Shown here in pieces: positions 12,080 to 23,030 of a DNA stretch of 64,000 bases; within the stretch, counting starts at the first letter, position 1; the number at the start of each line of letters is the position of its first letter. The stretch lies in contig SWDT01000063.1 in assembly GCA_009193035.1 (NCBI GenBank), positions 1 to 64,000 of the forward strand, read 5' to 3'. The position numbers and the translations under genes were made by a program. Under the pieces are notes generated by a model. The model made no database searches and was not told the DNA's origin. It worked only from the letters and a program-made list of their open reading frames with translations. Source of the stretch: Halicephalobus mephisto (Eukaryota; Nematoda; Chromadorea; Rhabditida; Panagrolaimidae).

Positions 12080-12238
12080 TTAACACGTTGACGACAATAC
12101 GAGTCATTTCTGGGTCGTAAGTTGGTGGCGCGTTCGGACAATACGACCTAGAAATGAGTCGTAAGAAAAAAAAGCCAAAAAAACGGCTGGTCCCAATCGG
12201 CCGCCAGCCAAAAACACGCTCGGTCGTCAACGTGTTAA
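12080..12238. mobile_element. piggyBac-type MITE with TTAA target duplication
   Basis: A 151-bp element (12084-12234) is bounded on both sides by TTAA (12080-12083 and 12235-12238). Its ends are perfect 12-bp inverted repeats, CACGTTGACGAC and its complement. Just inside, ACGAGTCATTTCTGGGTCGT (12100-12119) has an imperfect inverted partner near 12145-12164, so much of the element can fold on itself. TTAA duplication with CACG-type ends is characteristic of piggyBac-superfamily elements. The element has no coding capacity, so it is a non-autonomous MITE. It is GC-richer than its surroundings, consistent with a fairly recent arrival. Confidence 0.85.
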
Positions 12239-14042
12239 CAACAGTTCCCATATCTTTTATTGCGTTGATGTCTTCCACAGTTTTACTAAACCTAATAATT
12301 CCTATGGAACTTCAGATTTCCATTCCCAATTGAAACAAAACTTCTGACCATTCTCTCACTTATCACCTAGGTTGAAACCAATACAGTAACTGATAACAAT
12401 TACTCAGTTCTTCTTTCATACTCTCACATCCATAGAGAAAGTAATTTAGTTGTGTCGGAAATGGAAGATGTTGGTAGTCAACAAAAGAGAAACCAATTTC
12501 TTTGAATGAGAGATCGAACCACAGCCATATCAATCTCAAAACAGTACGCCAAAAATGCAATGAACTGGTCTGTTACAGATTGACTACCTACCGGATTTCG
12601 TAATCAAATTAGGAAATTCATGTAAATCCTCATAGGATTTGAGTGAGTTTTGTATCATTCCAAAGGTCTCAATATGAACTTAAAAAATCTCCATAGCAAA
12701 ATAACTATCATTATTTTTTAAAATTTCTGCACAAACCACCTCTGTTTTTTATGAGTATGATCAGGAAAATCAGTGGTGTGAAATTGCTTCAGAACAAATT
12801 TCTAATTCTCCTCTTAGAGAAGGTGTTCGTAAATAAGGTGAATCCGAAAGAGAGCATATAACGAGAAGAGAGTAATGCTACTCTGAGAACATCAATAAGA
12901 TCTAATTCAAGGTGTTTAGACTCCAGTTACTCCAAATCAGAGTTCAGTCTAGTTCTGTTCTATTTACTGTCTTCCTCAAGTATTCGTGTCTGTCAGAATG
13001 AGGACTCCATTCCAGCCAAGTTCCCAATTGTGATGAGTAAGTTCATCAGTGATTGTGGTGGGAGTTGATTTTGGACTCGTAGAAATAAAGGATATCTCAA
13101 AAGCAATGATCTGGAACCATTTGAGAATTCTTACATTTGTTTAACTTTGAAAAATCATAAAAGGATGGTTTCAAAAAGATTCAGATTTTCGACGTTCAAG
13201 GTTTTCTAGCTTTACTTTTGAACAAACCCTGTCTCTAAATAGATCAAGAAGGATGTTAGATAATTGAGTAGAGACAACTAGATATCACTATACAAATTTA
13301 AATGTAAAAGGGGAAAATTGTTTGACTTTTGTTAACCAAATTTCAATAGTTGACCGGATTTGTCGTTTCCCTAAAGGAATATCAGTCAACAGATGAAAGA
13401 GCCCACTCATCACTCAGACAGATTTATCCTTTTATTTACAGATATACCAATATAAGAGAGATTTTATTCGTTTGTTGTTGAAATTAACGCACTTCTTTTT
13501 ACTTCGGAATAAGTCAGTTTCCCACTTTTCTCGTGATCAGCGTAAATGTAATCTTGTAAAACTTCTTGTTCTTTACTTTTGTGGAGTAGAATCGTTTTAT
13601 TACTAGAATAAAGTAAACCACTCTTCAGTAATGAAATGATATTGAAAGCTGTTAATATATTATTTATCTCCGCTCTTATATATCAATACTAGTTTTTTAT
13701 ACTAACAAAATACATTCATAGAGAAGACAATTTACAATGCAACTAACACAGAGATTATCTAAACTACAGAATGCTAGTTCTAGAGGTTTTCGTTATGATG
13801 ACATTCTCTAATTCTCTAGTAGTTAGGTTCCTTTTTAACAAGAATTAAAGAGAACGCTCACTTCATTTCCTTGACCGGGGAAGTTCTAGGGTGACTATTC
13901 CATAAAGATTATTCTACTCATTAACTTGACCAACGTTTTCACTTCCATACAATCATTTCAACATAATTAAACGATTAAGACCAGTTTGATAACTCTTCAT
14001 GTACTTTCCAATTATAGAAACTAAAATGATTGGCTTTCTACT
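12239..14042. other. No gene recognised
   Basis: A 65-codon frame on the minus strand (12363-12560) and several shorter ones show no known motif. The rest is AT-rich with stops in every frame. Confidence 0.45.
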
Positions 14043-14048
14043 TTTATT
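14043..14048 (-). promoter_or_regulatory. Poly(A) signal AATAAA of the 14078 gene
   Basis: On the minus strand AATAAA lies about 30 nt after the stop codon of the 14078-15406 gene. This supports that gene's 3' end and its being expressed. Confidence 0.6.
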
Positions 14049-14077
14049 AATTTTTATCGAATTTACAGTAGGTTGCT

Positions 14078-15406
14078 TTAATTTCTGTCTTCCAAGTACA
14101 GCTCAATAACATGTTCAGTATGGTGATCAATGCTTGAATCTCGAACATCTAGAACATTTCTCAGAACTTCCTTGATTTGGTCTTCAGGTTTCCTCAACGA
14201 AATAATGTGGATAGCATAGTGGATTCTCTTGTCAGTAAATCCGTCTCTCCGCTCTCGAATGCTCAAGAGTCGTTCATAGATTGTGGAAAGGAGATTCTCA
14301 TAATGAAAGGTTTCATTTGAGTTGTTTTCTGGTTCTGGAGGAGGCAATAATTCGTCCTCATTTAGGTGTTTATTTGATTTTTGGGTTCGGTGATTTGGAT
14401 GATGACAAGAAAGAAGATTTTCTTTGTATTTCTTTGATCCACAACAGCAGAACAGAATCATATTTTTCTGAGAGACGAACTCCCCACACTTGGTGCATAT
14501 CCATCTCTTTAGATTTGGAGTGCATTCTTCTGGACATTCTAATTCTAATATAGTCGAAGTGTCAGAAATATTATCTCTTTTAGCTTCGCTCATGTCGACA
14601 AACCCAAAGATAATATTTTTATTCTCTTCATCCCCGACATATGGCTCAACTGCTTCATTTAGATTGATCACTTGACAATTCCTGAATTTGGTTGTGTTAT
14701 ATAATGTTGTCACAACTTGCTCATAACCAGGAGGAGTTGCAATGAAGAGTCCTGTACAGTTGATCCACTCTCCATCCACTTTCATTGGGAACCATTTGTT
14801 TAATTTGTGGAGCCAAGGTTTAATTTCCTTATATGTTCCTGGAAGATGGTCTCCTTCATCAATGTTGTTCATATTGTCCATTGAATATTTGATATAATCG
14901 GTGTAACAGAAGAAGAGTCTCTTCAACACTGGATACATTTCTAAGAAATTATTCTTCTCCATTGACTTGTAGTCACTCTTCATTTTATCTAGATTACTAC
15001 AAATTTTCACAAATGACTTTTCTCCTGATTCCGTATCTTGAAGAATACTCGGATACCCACCCTTCTCCATCTTTATTTCAATTTTTCGATAAACAAAGTA
15101 GAGATATTTGAGGAAGATTCGAAATTCACCTTCATTACTGATGACAGTTTCTCGAATTTCCTGACTCAGTTTTTCATACCAAAACGAGACAGGAATATCG
15201 TATTGAGAATGTTCCCCTCTTCCTATTTCATTCATAAATTTCATAAGTTCTCCCAGAGTTATTTCTCTGATTTCATTAAAGTTGACCAGAACTCTGCATT
15301 TGGTCTTCTTTTGGGCCTCATTGAAACTTCTTTTTTCAAATAAATTTCCCATCTGAAAGAAATTTCTATTTAAATAATTAGGCAAAAGTAATTCAGGCAT
15401 TTGCAT
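14078..15406 (-). CDS. Unrecognised family protein with a Cys-rich segment
   Basis: The frame is open for 442 codons from ATG at 15406. An acceptor-like TTTCTTTCAG sits directly before an internal Met at 15352 (MGNLFEK...), so the true exon may begin there, giving 424 aa from this exon. The N-terminal two thirds look helical and charged. Near residues 300-325 comes WICTKCGEFV, then CCCG and further Cys and His (SCHHPNH), a possible zinc-binding arrangement. A charged helical C-terminus follows. I do not recognise the family. Two decayed copies occur at 3457-4640 and 6178-6664, so it belongs to a locally duplicated group. A poly(A) signal follows the stop, and the long open frame in AT-rich DNA argues that this copy is functional. 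Confidence 0.7.
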   Translation of the reverse strand: MQMPELLLPNYLNRNFFQMGNLFEKRSFNEAQKKTKCRVLVNFNEIREITLGELMKFMNEIGRGEHSQYDIPVSFWYEKLSQEIRETVISNEGEFRIFLKYLYFVYRKIEIKMEKGGYPSILQDTESGEKSFVKICSNLDKMKSDYKSMEKNNFLEMYPVLKRLFFCYTDYIKYSMDNMNNIDEGDHLPGTYKEIKPWLHKLNKWFPMKVDGEWINCTGLFIATPPGYEQVVTTLYNTTKFRNCQVINLNEAVEPYVGDEENKNIIFGFVDMSEAKRDNISDTSTILELECPEECTPNLKRWICTKCGEFVSQKNMILFCCCGSKKYKENLLSCHHPNHRTQKSNKHLNEDELLPPPEPENNSNETFHYENLLSTIYERLLSIRERRDGFTDKRIHYAIHIISLRKPEDQIKEVLRNVLDVRDSSIDHHTEHVIELYLEDRN

Positions 15407-15534
15407 AATTTACTATCAAAAACTTATTCTCATAACTATTCATTGTGTAATACTTTTTCAAGATCTGTCAGAAATTTAATCAAATCAGAATAAATTCTTT
15501 GTTAATGCATGAGATCTATGTTGGTAAATCTTAC

Positions 15535-15977
15535 CTCATTATTATCTTCTGGAAATCCCGTTTTTGGAAACTGCATCCGTAAATTCACACCATAATCAAT
15601 CAAACTGACAAAATGACTGCAATTGGGTAGATATTTTGAAAGCTTCTCGGAGCTTTTTGTTTGTCTTGTAAAATAACAATTAACTTCCCAATATTTATTA
15701 TCGTCAAAGATAATCTCGAAATCGAGAAATTTTCTGTAGCTCGGTTCCAGAAAGAGATTTAGCCGTGACTAAAATATCTGTAATAAGTTTACTCAACGAA
15801 CAAGAAGCTTGCCCAACATAGAATACTAGTCGATGACAAATTATAAGCCACATATAACCACTCATTCTTGACTTCTGATGTAACATTCGGAGGTGCTCCC
15901 TCAACTGGTATCAATCGGCCCGAAGAATCATTGTATCCCCATCCTAATTTATATTCACGGCCAAAACACCAACTCAT
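15535..15977 (-). CDS. Possible upstream exon(s) of the 14078 gene, frame uncertain
   Basis: A frame starting ATG at 15977 (MSWCFGREYKLGWGYND...) is open for 62 codons. A second frame is open from about 15755 down to 15535 (ending FPKTGFPEDNNE) and stops at a good donor, GTAAGA. That donor is in phase 0 with the acceptor before Met 15352, so it can be joined to the 14078 gene. The two open pieces are in different frames around 15755-15800. An acceptor-like ATTTTAG lies there, but I found no donor that joins them in frame with a normal intron length. A missed intron, a frameshift or separate genes are all possible. Confidence 0.35.
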
Positions 15978-16040
15978 TTTAACACCAATAATAACTTAAT
16001 ATTTTATAATTACAGAACAATCAATAAAAATAACAACTGA

Positions 16041-17170
16041 ATTCACCCAACTCTATAGAACTAACTGACACCTTATCACAAAAAGGCAACATAAAAGGAA
16101 CTTCAGTCATCTTTCAATGATCATGATTTAAGCCACTCCCTTCCATGACAGAAAACTCTTCAAAAATCAATTTTCAACTGATGCAGAAAAAAAGCATAAA
16201 CTGACAAGCAGTAAACATGACTTAAAACTAATTTTTAGTTTTTGAGTAGCAGACAAAAGTCAGAAGATAATCCTAATAAGAACTTAATCATTAAAAAGGC
16301 TGAAAATAAAAAGAGTAGAAACAGAAGGAATCACAAGAGAATGACAAATTTGGATTTCCATACTATGAATCTAATCTACTGCTTTATATCTTCTATTTTA
16401 TGTAGTTATTTAAAATTATCTTGAAGAAGGAACTAACCAACAAGCGAACAATTTGTTTGACATTGACAACTCACAAGCAATATCAAATGAGATTTGGCCC
16501 TAATTCAAATGTTTTGTTTGTGAAAATACCCAAATATGACAGTAAAATCTGAGATAAATGAACAGAAGTTTTCGTATTCTGTAAATTTGTACAATATGTG
16601 CGGAAATAAGTACAGATATCTATAATTGAGGAACTTGAAAAACCAATATTGAATTCTATACAATTCATTTATAATACCTGAAGTCTACCAGATTCTACGG
16701 TCAGAACCTACCCAATGATCTTGTTGAAATTAATCAACTAATTCATTTGTAAAGTTCCGAAATAACTAAATATCTCATCTTCCACAATTTGTTATTATCT
16801 ACAAAAAAGCAACCTGTTATTAATAGAATACTGTGATCTGGATTATAGTCTTGTTAAAAGGTTTCAGTAATATACTAAATAACAAGTAATATCTAAAACT
16901 AAACAGTATTTTAATATATACATGACGTTGATCCAAATTATCACATCCATTTAAGCAAGATGTACGGTAAAAATTCATTTGTGAAATGTTATTACAAAAC
17001 ATCCACTATGGGAAATCGAACTTTTTACATAAACTGTTAGTTTTCAACACATTTCTAAAAATCTGTTAAACCAATTTCATCTGTCTGTTTATTGAAATAA
17101 CACGTTGAAATCTGTAAACCTTCTGTAATTTCCTAAACTGAATAAAGATTCTGCTTTTTTGAATTTCCTG
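16041..17170. repeat. Dispersed 1.1-kb repeat, copy 1
   Basis: Colinear with 34141-35300 in the same orientation. Both begin ATTCACCC and share stretches such as GAATCACAAGA (near 16330), TGGATTTCCA (near 16353) and CTGCTTTATAT (near 16379). They diverge gradually towards 17170. Small indels break any shared frame, so the repeat is non-coding. No terminal inverted repeats or target duplications are evident. It is either an old unclassified dispersed repeat or a segmental duplication. Confidence 0.75.
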
Positions 17171-17216
17171 CTTTTAAAATTCTTCACTTTTCAACGCTTT
17201 TTATATCTGTCTGAAA

Positions 17217-17567
17217 GTGAATTCTCCAATTTTCTCTGAATCGATACTGATAAAGGATGAAATGCAAGCTTTTATCAGTGATTTACTCCTAGAGAATAAA
17301 ATCCATTACATGTTTAAAAGAAGAAAAACAACTGAAGTAATTTCGTCTTCAAAATATTTTGTAAATTCTCGAGATCACGAAAGAGAGATTTCTTTGATTC
17401 TTGAATTCAGAAGAATTAGAGTAACACAGAATCAATTACTTCTAGTGGAAGTTCTTCAATTACATCGAAACTTCATTTTTTCTCATTTCGAAAACAGAAT
17501 GTACAGTTCTTATTTAACACTTCAAGCATTTCTAAATTTGAAATTTCATCACTCCAAACATAGTTAA
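17217..17567 (+). CDS. Hypothetical ORF, 116 aa
   Basis: Open for 116 codons, but the frame begins with GTG; the first ATG is internal, near codon 15. The product is basic and rich in Leu, Phe and Ser, with no motif I recognise. Length in AT-rich DNA is the only support. It may be an exon or a remnant. Confidence 0.2.
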   Translation: MNSPIFSESILIKDEMQAFISDLLLENKIHYMFKRRKTTEVISSSKYFVNSRDHEREISLILEFRRIRVTQNQLLLVEVLQLHRNFIFSHFENRMYSSYLTLQAFLNLKFHHSKHS

Positions 17568-18106
17568 ATCTTTTTCACTTCCTCAGTACATCCTGAATTT
17601 ATCTTTGACAATAGACTTTTCAAGTCATCTGAAAAAAGAATTTTGTACTCTAGATCTTTTTTACTAACAAATACTCTCTGGACGATTAGAGTACTGATCT
17701 CAGAAACTGAAGACTTTGAAGAAAAGAATCATCAGAAAAAGCCAATTAGCTTTTATTTGATGACTGCGAACTGCAACCTCTGAATTTCGAGATCCCGAAT
17801 ATAAATCTTTGATATCGACATTTGATTCCGAATTTACAAATATGATTACTCCCTATTAAATTTTCTTTAAACTCAAGAATAACCAGTTTCTATATTGAAC
17901 AAAATGCAAATGAAAGAACTGTTAGAAAACCAACAAACTTCTCATCAACAACCTTGCACTCCACACTGCTGTGATTTCTCTCCCGCAACCGACTCAAATC
18001 TCACAAACAATACTTCTCCCCTACAGTAGGGTTGTTCTGTTTGATACAGTACCTTATCTACTCATTAGAGGAATTTTAATCTACATGAAGAGTGATAGAA
18101 AACTTC

Positions 18107-18179
18107 GTCTTCTCCCGGAATCGAACCTGCCACTTAAATTACCTGATAATTACATTTTGAACCACTGAGCTACTTGAGC
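18107..18179 (-). pseudogene. Decayed tRNA-like sequence with Pol III A and B boxes
   Basis: On the minus strand the sequence has a good A box (TAGCTCAGTGG, complement of 18162-18172) and a perfect B box (GGTTCGATTCC, complement of 18117-18127) at tRNA spacing. The middle folds as an AATT/AATT anticodon-like stem with loop ATCAGGT, so the anticodon would be CAG. The acceptor ends do not pair, the D stem is missing and the T stem has only three pairs, so it cannot be a normal tRNA. It is a tRNA pseudogene or the head of a tRNA-derived SINE. Confidence 0.6.
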
Positions 18180-20664
18180 ACACTTATAAAAGTTTTTTAT
18201 TGCTTATTTACACCCATGTGTCAAGTTAAAACTACCACTATTTAGTAGATTATTAAATGAAAATATACTTATCTACACCAATTTCCATTAAAATAAATTA
18301 AATATAGTGATTTTCAGAAAGTCACTGTGATCCACTTCAGTCAGAATTATAATTTTCAATGATTCGTAACTTCTAATGTTTTTATTCCTAAATAGTAATA
18401 TACGTTTTTCTGAAGCAACTATATCCCTGAAGATTACATGAAATAGCAAAATTGAATATATCAAGCATATTTTGCACAGAAATTTATATAAATGGTTTAA
18501 ACTTATTCAGTTATTTTTTTAATCAAATGACAGGACTGTCAACATTATATCATATATTAATGTCATTACATTATTTGACAATATATGAAGAGCTCGACTC
18601 CTGACTATTACATTCAATAAATATTGGAGTGGCAATACTTTTCAGAAACAAAAGTGGATGTTCGCTTTCATCTTCTAAAAAAAACACGCACTCCATTAAA
18701 TGTCATCTAAAATCTACAAATCCCATCAATTGCTACAGACAGGTCTCTGTGTGTTAATACAATATTTATTTAAATAAAAATGAATTATCTTGAAATAAGA
18801 CAAAATAATTTATTAGTTAATTTTTAAATTACCTTTGTTATTTTGAACAGAAATTCAAGGATTTCCTAAACTTAATTTTATACTTTTTAGAACTCTAAGA
18901 TATAGGATATATAAAGGAAACATTGATAATTTATCATAGAATAAAAGTAAACTCCATTATTAGTTTTAGATCAAATAGGGTAAACTAGTAATTTTACTAT
19001 ATCGTTGTCTTCGTTTTCTTAGATAATTAAATTGAGAAACACAAGATCTTTGAAAGTCTATGAATTTCCGTTTATCTCTGAGAACAAGTCTGGTGAAGCT
19101 CAGATCTCTCAATATTTAAGGGAACCGTCAAATCTCCCCATCATTACGTCGCTAGAATTATTATGAGTTAAATTTTTTGTATTATTTTGTCTATTCCCTA
19201 CACCATTGTATTATCCCCCTAGATTAAGTTTATTTATATTGTACCGAAATCTTACTGTATCAAAATAAAGAAGGATTTTTTCTTTTATCTATCGATTAGG
19301 ATTATGTGGATTACCTCAAGGTCCATGACAGATTCAGTTAGTTTTATGAATACGTGACAGACAGAAAATGATTACTTCACATTTAAAAATAATATTGAAT
19401 GGATTTCCTCATCTATCATAACTGCACAAATCTGTTACTGTTGTCATTTATTTTCGAATTACCCATATATCACTTTTTATTGAAATGAAGCAATTTTAAA
19501 ATAATCGCAAGTATATCATCATAAAACAGAGAAGAACTACTTCTCTCCTTCAACAATTAAGACTGCGTGGGCTACGTCAGGGTCCACGACAAACTCAACT
19601 ATTATTGTAGTCACTTTACTCATTGATGACTGTATCAAAGGCAATTATTTTGTCCAGAGTTCGGGTCTCGGTATCCGAAAAATTTAGAAACAGTTTTTTG
19701 ACCGTTAAATTACCTAAACCAATCAAAGTTTTTTATCTTCTATTACCACTCCGAGTTCTGATTGCAAACATTTGCACTTTTTGAAGAAAGATTCATTGAT
19801 GGTGTCTTTTATCTGATGAAAACATTAATTACTCAAGTATTGTCGTGAAAAGTAAAGATAATGCCTCCACAAAACTTCTTGAGGTACGAGAACGTGATCT
19901 CCGTGCTAAAATTGTAGAAGAAGATAGCAGAAGAAATCAAAGTCGAAGCGGTTGAGTTATTACTAACTACTGCTGTTTGTATTGTTGAGTTTTACGGAGT
20001 AAAACAAAGAACTATCACTATACTAAGAGAATACGTCAAATTCCTTCACAACTATACTACCAAATAATGTATAAAAATTCATCTGTTTATCAGCTGAAAA
20101 CACTAACTTTACCGAAAATTCTGAAATATTCCAAAATTCTCATGATTCTAAATTCTAAAAGTTTGAATTTCATGTTGAGAAATTCTAAAAACCTAAATTT
20201 TTTATAAACTTTTAAAAAGTTCAGTTAGGGTAGAAACAGGAAGAATATCACTAATCTATATTCGATAATAAAGCACAAGTAACAATTATATATCTCACTC
20301 CCACAAAAAATATCCTATAATTTCATTCATGTCCTACAGTACTCCATGATCCCTGATATTCAGGTTATATCTTCGGATGCTCTCTTTCTAGTATGGTTTC
20401 TGTCCCAACAAATCCCAAGTTTTTCGATGAGATTTTCCAAAACTAAAATCCTCTAAAAAGATATTAAAAATATCCCAACTGCTTAAATTTATTGCGAAGC
20501 AGAAAAACAACTTAGAGGACTGTACAGTAAGTAGTACACAGATTTACATAGATTTCTTCCGTGAGTACGATTTCTCTGATTTTGGATAACAGCACCGTTG
20601 AATCTGTCGTCAACAAAATAACATAATTTGAAGATATATCCGTTTTGAGGTTATCCACTGAGAA
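18180..20664. other. No gene recognised; two related short segments
   Basis: AT-rich with stops in all frames. Segments near 19300-19365 and 19556-19620 resemble each other and differ mainly by C/T and G/A changes. Near 19860-19960 a short frame ends at a stop and looks like coding debris that I cannot assign. Confidence 0.45.
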
Positions 20665-22994
20665 TCAGGTGAGCTTAAATCTGCCAGTTTGCTGGACGAC
20701 TTTCTCGACATAGTTGGCTGGCAGCATTCCCCAAGTCAGAGTTCTCTGTACCGTCCCCGTCATCCAGCCTTCATCGACCTTCTGACAGTTGACGATGATA
20801 TCTCCTTCAACGAAGCTCACTTCATCTTTATCTGCCGCTGTGTAATCATACAGGGCTCGGACGACGAATCCTGTGTCTTTGCTGGGATGGTGTGCGTCCT
20901 TCGGAGGGGTCGGGGACACAGATGTCAAGTTATCTTTAGAAGACTTGCTCCCAGAAGTCCTTTTAGTCTTACTGTTACCATTGGAGTTACTCAACACTGC
21001 CCCTAAAATTCGTCAATTCTAACCTCCAGAATCCAGTTTAATCACAAAAAACGTAACTTTTGGCCCGTAACAATTGCAAAATGTGATAAAAATTAACACA
21101 ATCGTTACATTTTTCATGAATATTTGACTTTTGTGACGAAAATTGCAATTTAATAGTGACGATTTACATTTGTTACTGTACCAAAAGTTATCCTTTTTGT
21201 GTGCAAAAACAAAGGAGTCAAACTAACCAATTTTTTCAGCGGTATTACTCGTGTTTATCGAGCCCCAATTTCCGTTCATAGGATCGTAATCGGCGATACT
21301 TCCGACATTTTTGTTATTTGTTGGAACTAAAAATAAATTATTATCTAAAGCTAAATCCAATTTTCCATGGTTAGAAGCACTCCGACATTTGGAAAATTAT
21401 TTTTTACCTCTTCCTCCGTGTTCCGAAGAGTAAATTAGGGTTCCAGACTGTGAATTTAGACGTTGACTGTAAGGGGACTCATTGGCCGGACCATTATAGG
21501 ACGAACTGTTAGGGTGGGGATCAGAATTTCTGTTATCAGAGGACGGCGTATAAGAAGCTAAAATTTAAAATGTTATCTCGGACTAAATCCATGTTAATCA
21601 AAACATAAAATTTAGAAATCTGAAAGAATTCAAAAATGAATTTATTAGGAAATCAAACTAGATTGAAAGCCGATAATTAACCCTTAAGCAAGTATCCATG
21701 GTCATAGAAAGTGATTTTAATTGGCTGAAAACACTCACTTGAAGAGCTGTCAATTTGTTCTTCTTTCGGTCGATGTTCTTCTTGGAATTTTTTCTTTTCA
21801 ATATCCCCGTGATACTGAACTTGAGACACGACTTGAGTGTTTTGCAGATGTCTCCTGGTTTCAGGATCATCAGCGATATCAATCTTAGTGCCTTTCATTT
21901 TTTCATAGTCTGCATGGTACTTGACCTGCAAGAGATTTATTCAAGTTTCTGGCTTAGATTTTAAAGATCACTCAATCGTGGAGGTTTGTTGTTCAAAAAA
22001 TAGCCACAACGAGGCGTTTCCGAAGGCACCTGTTAGGATTTCGGACCATCGAATGATAGGCGAACAACTTTAAAGTGTAATGAAACGCAAATCGCCAGCA
22101 AAGACGAATACTGGTTGTTTTCAAAAGGTAAAGCAAAATAACAAGTGTTCATCCGAAAATAAAATCATATTATTGCAAAAATTGGAAAAAGCTTTATCAG
22201 AGTTATTTTAGAAAGAATTTTTGATTTTCAGAAACTTTAAAATTAGTGAATTCAAAAGTTTTTATGGTTTTCGAAATTTTAGATATTTTTACTGTTTAGA
22301 AAATTTCAAAGATTTTCATTTGATTCTGGAAAGTTTTCAAAAATTCGACAAGATTCTTGAGGGTTCCAGAATCTTTCAATAATTCTTCGATAATTCTAAA
22401 AACCTCCAAAATTGCTAAATTCAGGAGTTTCTATTGAATTTTGAAGATTTTACAAGTTTTTACTGTTTAGAAAATTTCAAAGATTTTCAGCAAATTCTAA
22501 CTTTCCAGAATTCTATTTTCGTAAATATGAAAAATTAAAACAAATACTGTCACAAAATTGTCAGGACGTGAAATGTCGGAAATTTCAAAACTCAAATTTC
22601 TTGATTGGTTTCAAAATCCCAAATGGATTCTGACTTTTTAAAATCTCGACAATGTTCAAAAACAAAAAAATCAGGTTTTAATCAACTTACTTGACTTTGG
22701 AATTTGGTGTTTTCCTGCAGCCTTCTCATTTCTGGAGTATCAACAACGACTGAAGCTACCGTTTTTGGATAATGAGGTTCACAATATGGTTTTTTTTCAT
22801 AACCTTTGTAATTTTTCATATTCAAAGTCATTCCACAAACAGTACATTTAAAACATTGCTTATGCCATACCTGGGATTATGTAATTAATTTAAAAGCAGT
22901 GAAGGAAACAATTTACCTTATCCAGACATTTGAGCTCCTCAAGCGGATAAACCGTTTTCCCGCATTCCTCACGGGCACATTTTTTGGCGCTCAT
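20665..22994 (-). CDS. LASP1: LASP-type LIM, nebulin-repeat and SH3 protein
   Basis: Six exons on the minus strand (22994-22917, 22870-22691, 21925-21739, 21557-21408, 21326-21228, 21002-20665) join in frame to 343 aa. Residues 1-60 are a LIM domain, with [12 protein letters not shown], then [12 protein letters not shown] and YCEPHYP supplying the zinc ligands. Residues 85-150 hold two nebulin-type repeats ([12 protein letters not shown] and [11 protein letters not shown]). A Ser/Asn-rich linker follows. Residues 280-335 are an SH3 domain ([24 protein letters not shown]). This is the exact order of the LASP family, whose members bind F-actin through the nebulin repeats and partners through SH3 at adhesions and muscle attachments. 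The start is fixed by conserved N-terminal [15 protein letters not shown] acceptor 36 nt upstream suggests a 5' UTR intron or trans-splicing. Confidence 0.95.
21043..21203. mobile_element. MITE with CACAAAAA ends, copy 1, in LASP intron 5
   Basis: A segment of about 161 bp starts CACAAAAAACGTAAC and ends with the near-complement of that sequence (TTTTTGTGTG). Internal sequence is shared with 45061-45221, for example TGTTACTGT and TAGTGACGATT. It lies entirely within the intron between LASP exons 5 and 6. Confidence 0.75.
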
Positions 22995-23030
22995 GATGCG
23001 CTCGAGAACCGAGTAGAAGTCAAAACTGGT

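Noticed and set aside
12048..12278. 76-codon frame on the minus strand
   Set aside because: It runs across the piggyBac-type MITE and has no protein features.
19860..19960. Possible transposase remnant
   Set aside because: The short open stretch has no catalytic motif or inverted repeats, and I cannot match it to a transposase family.
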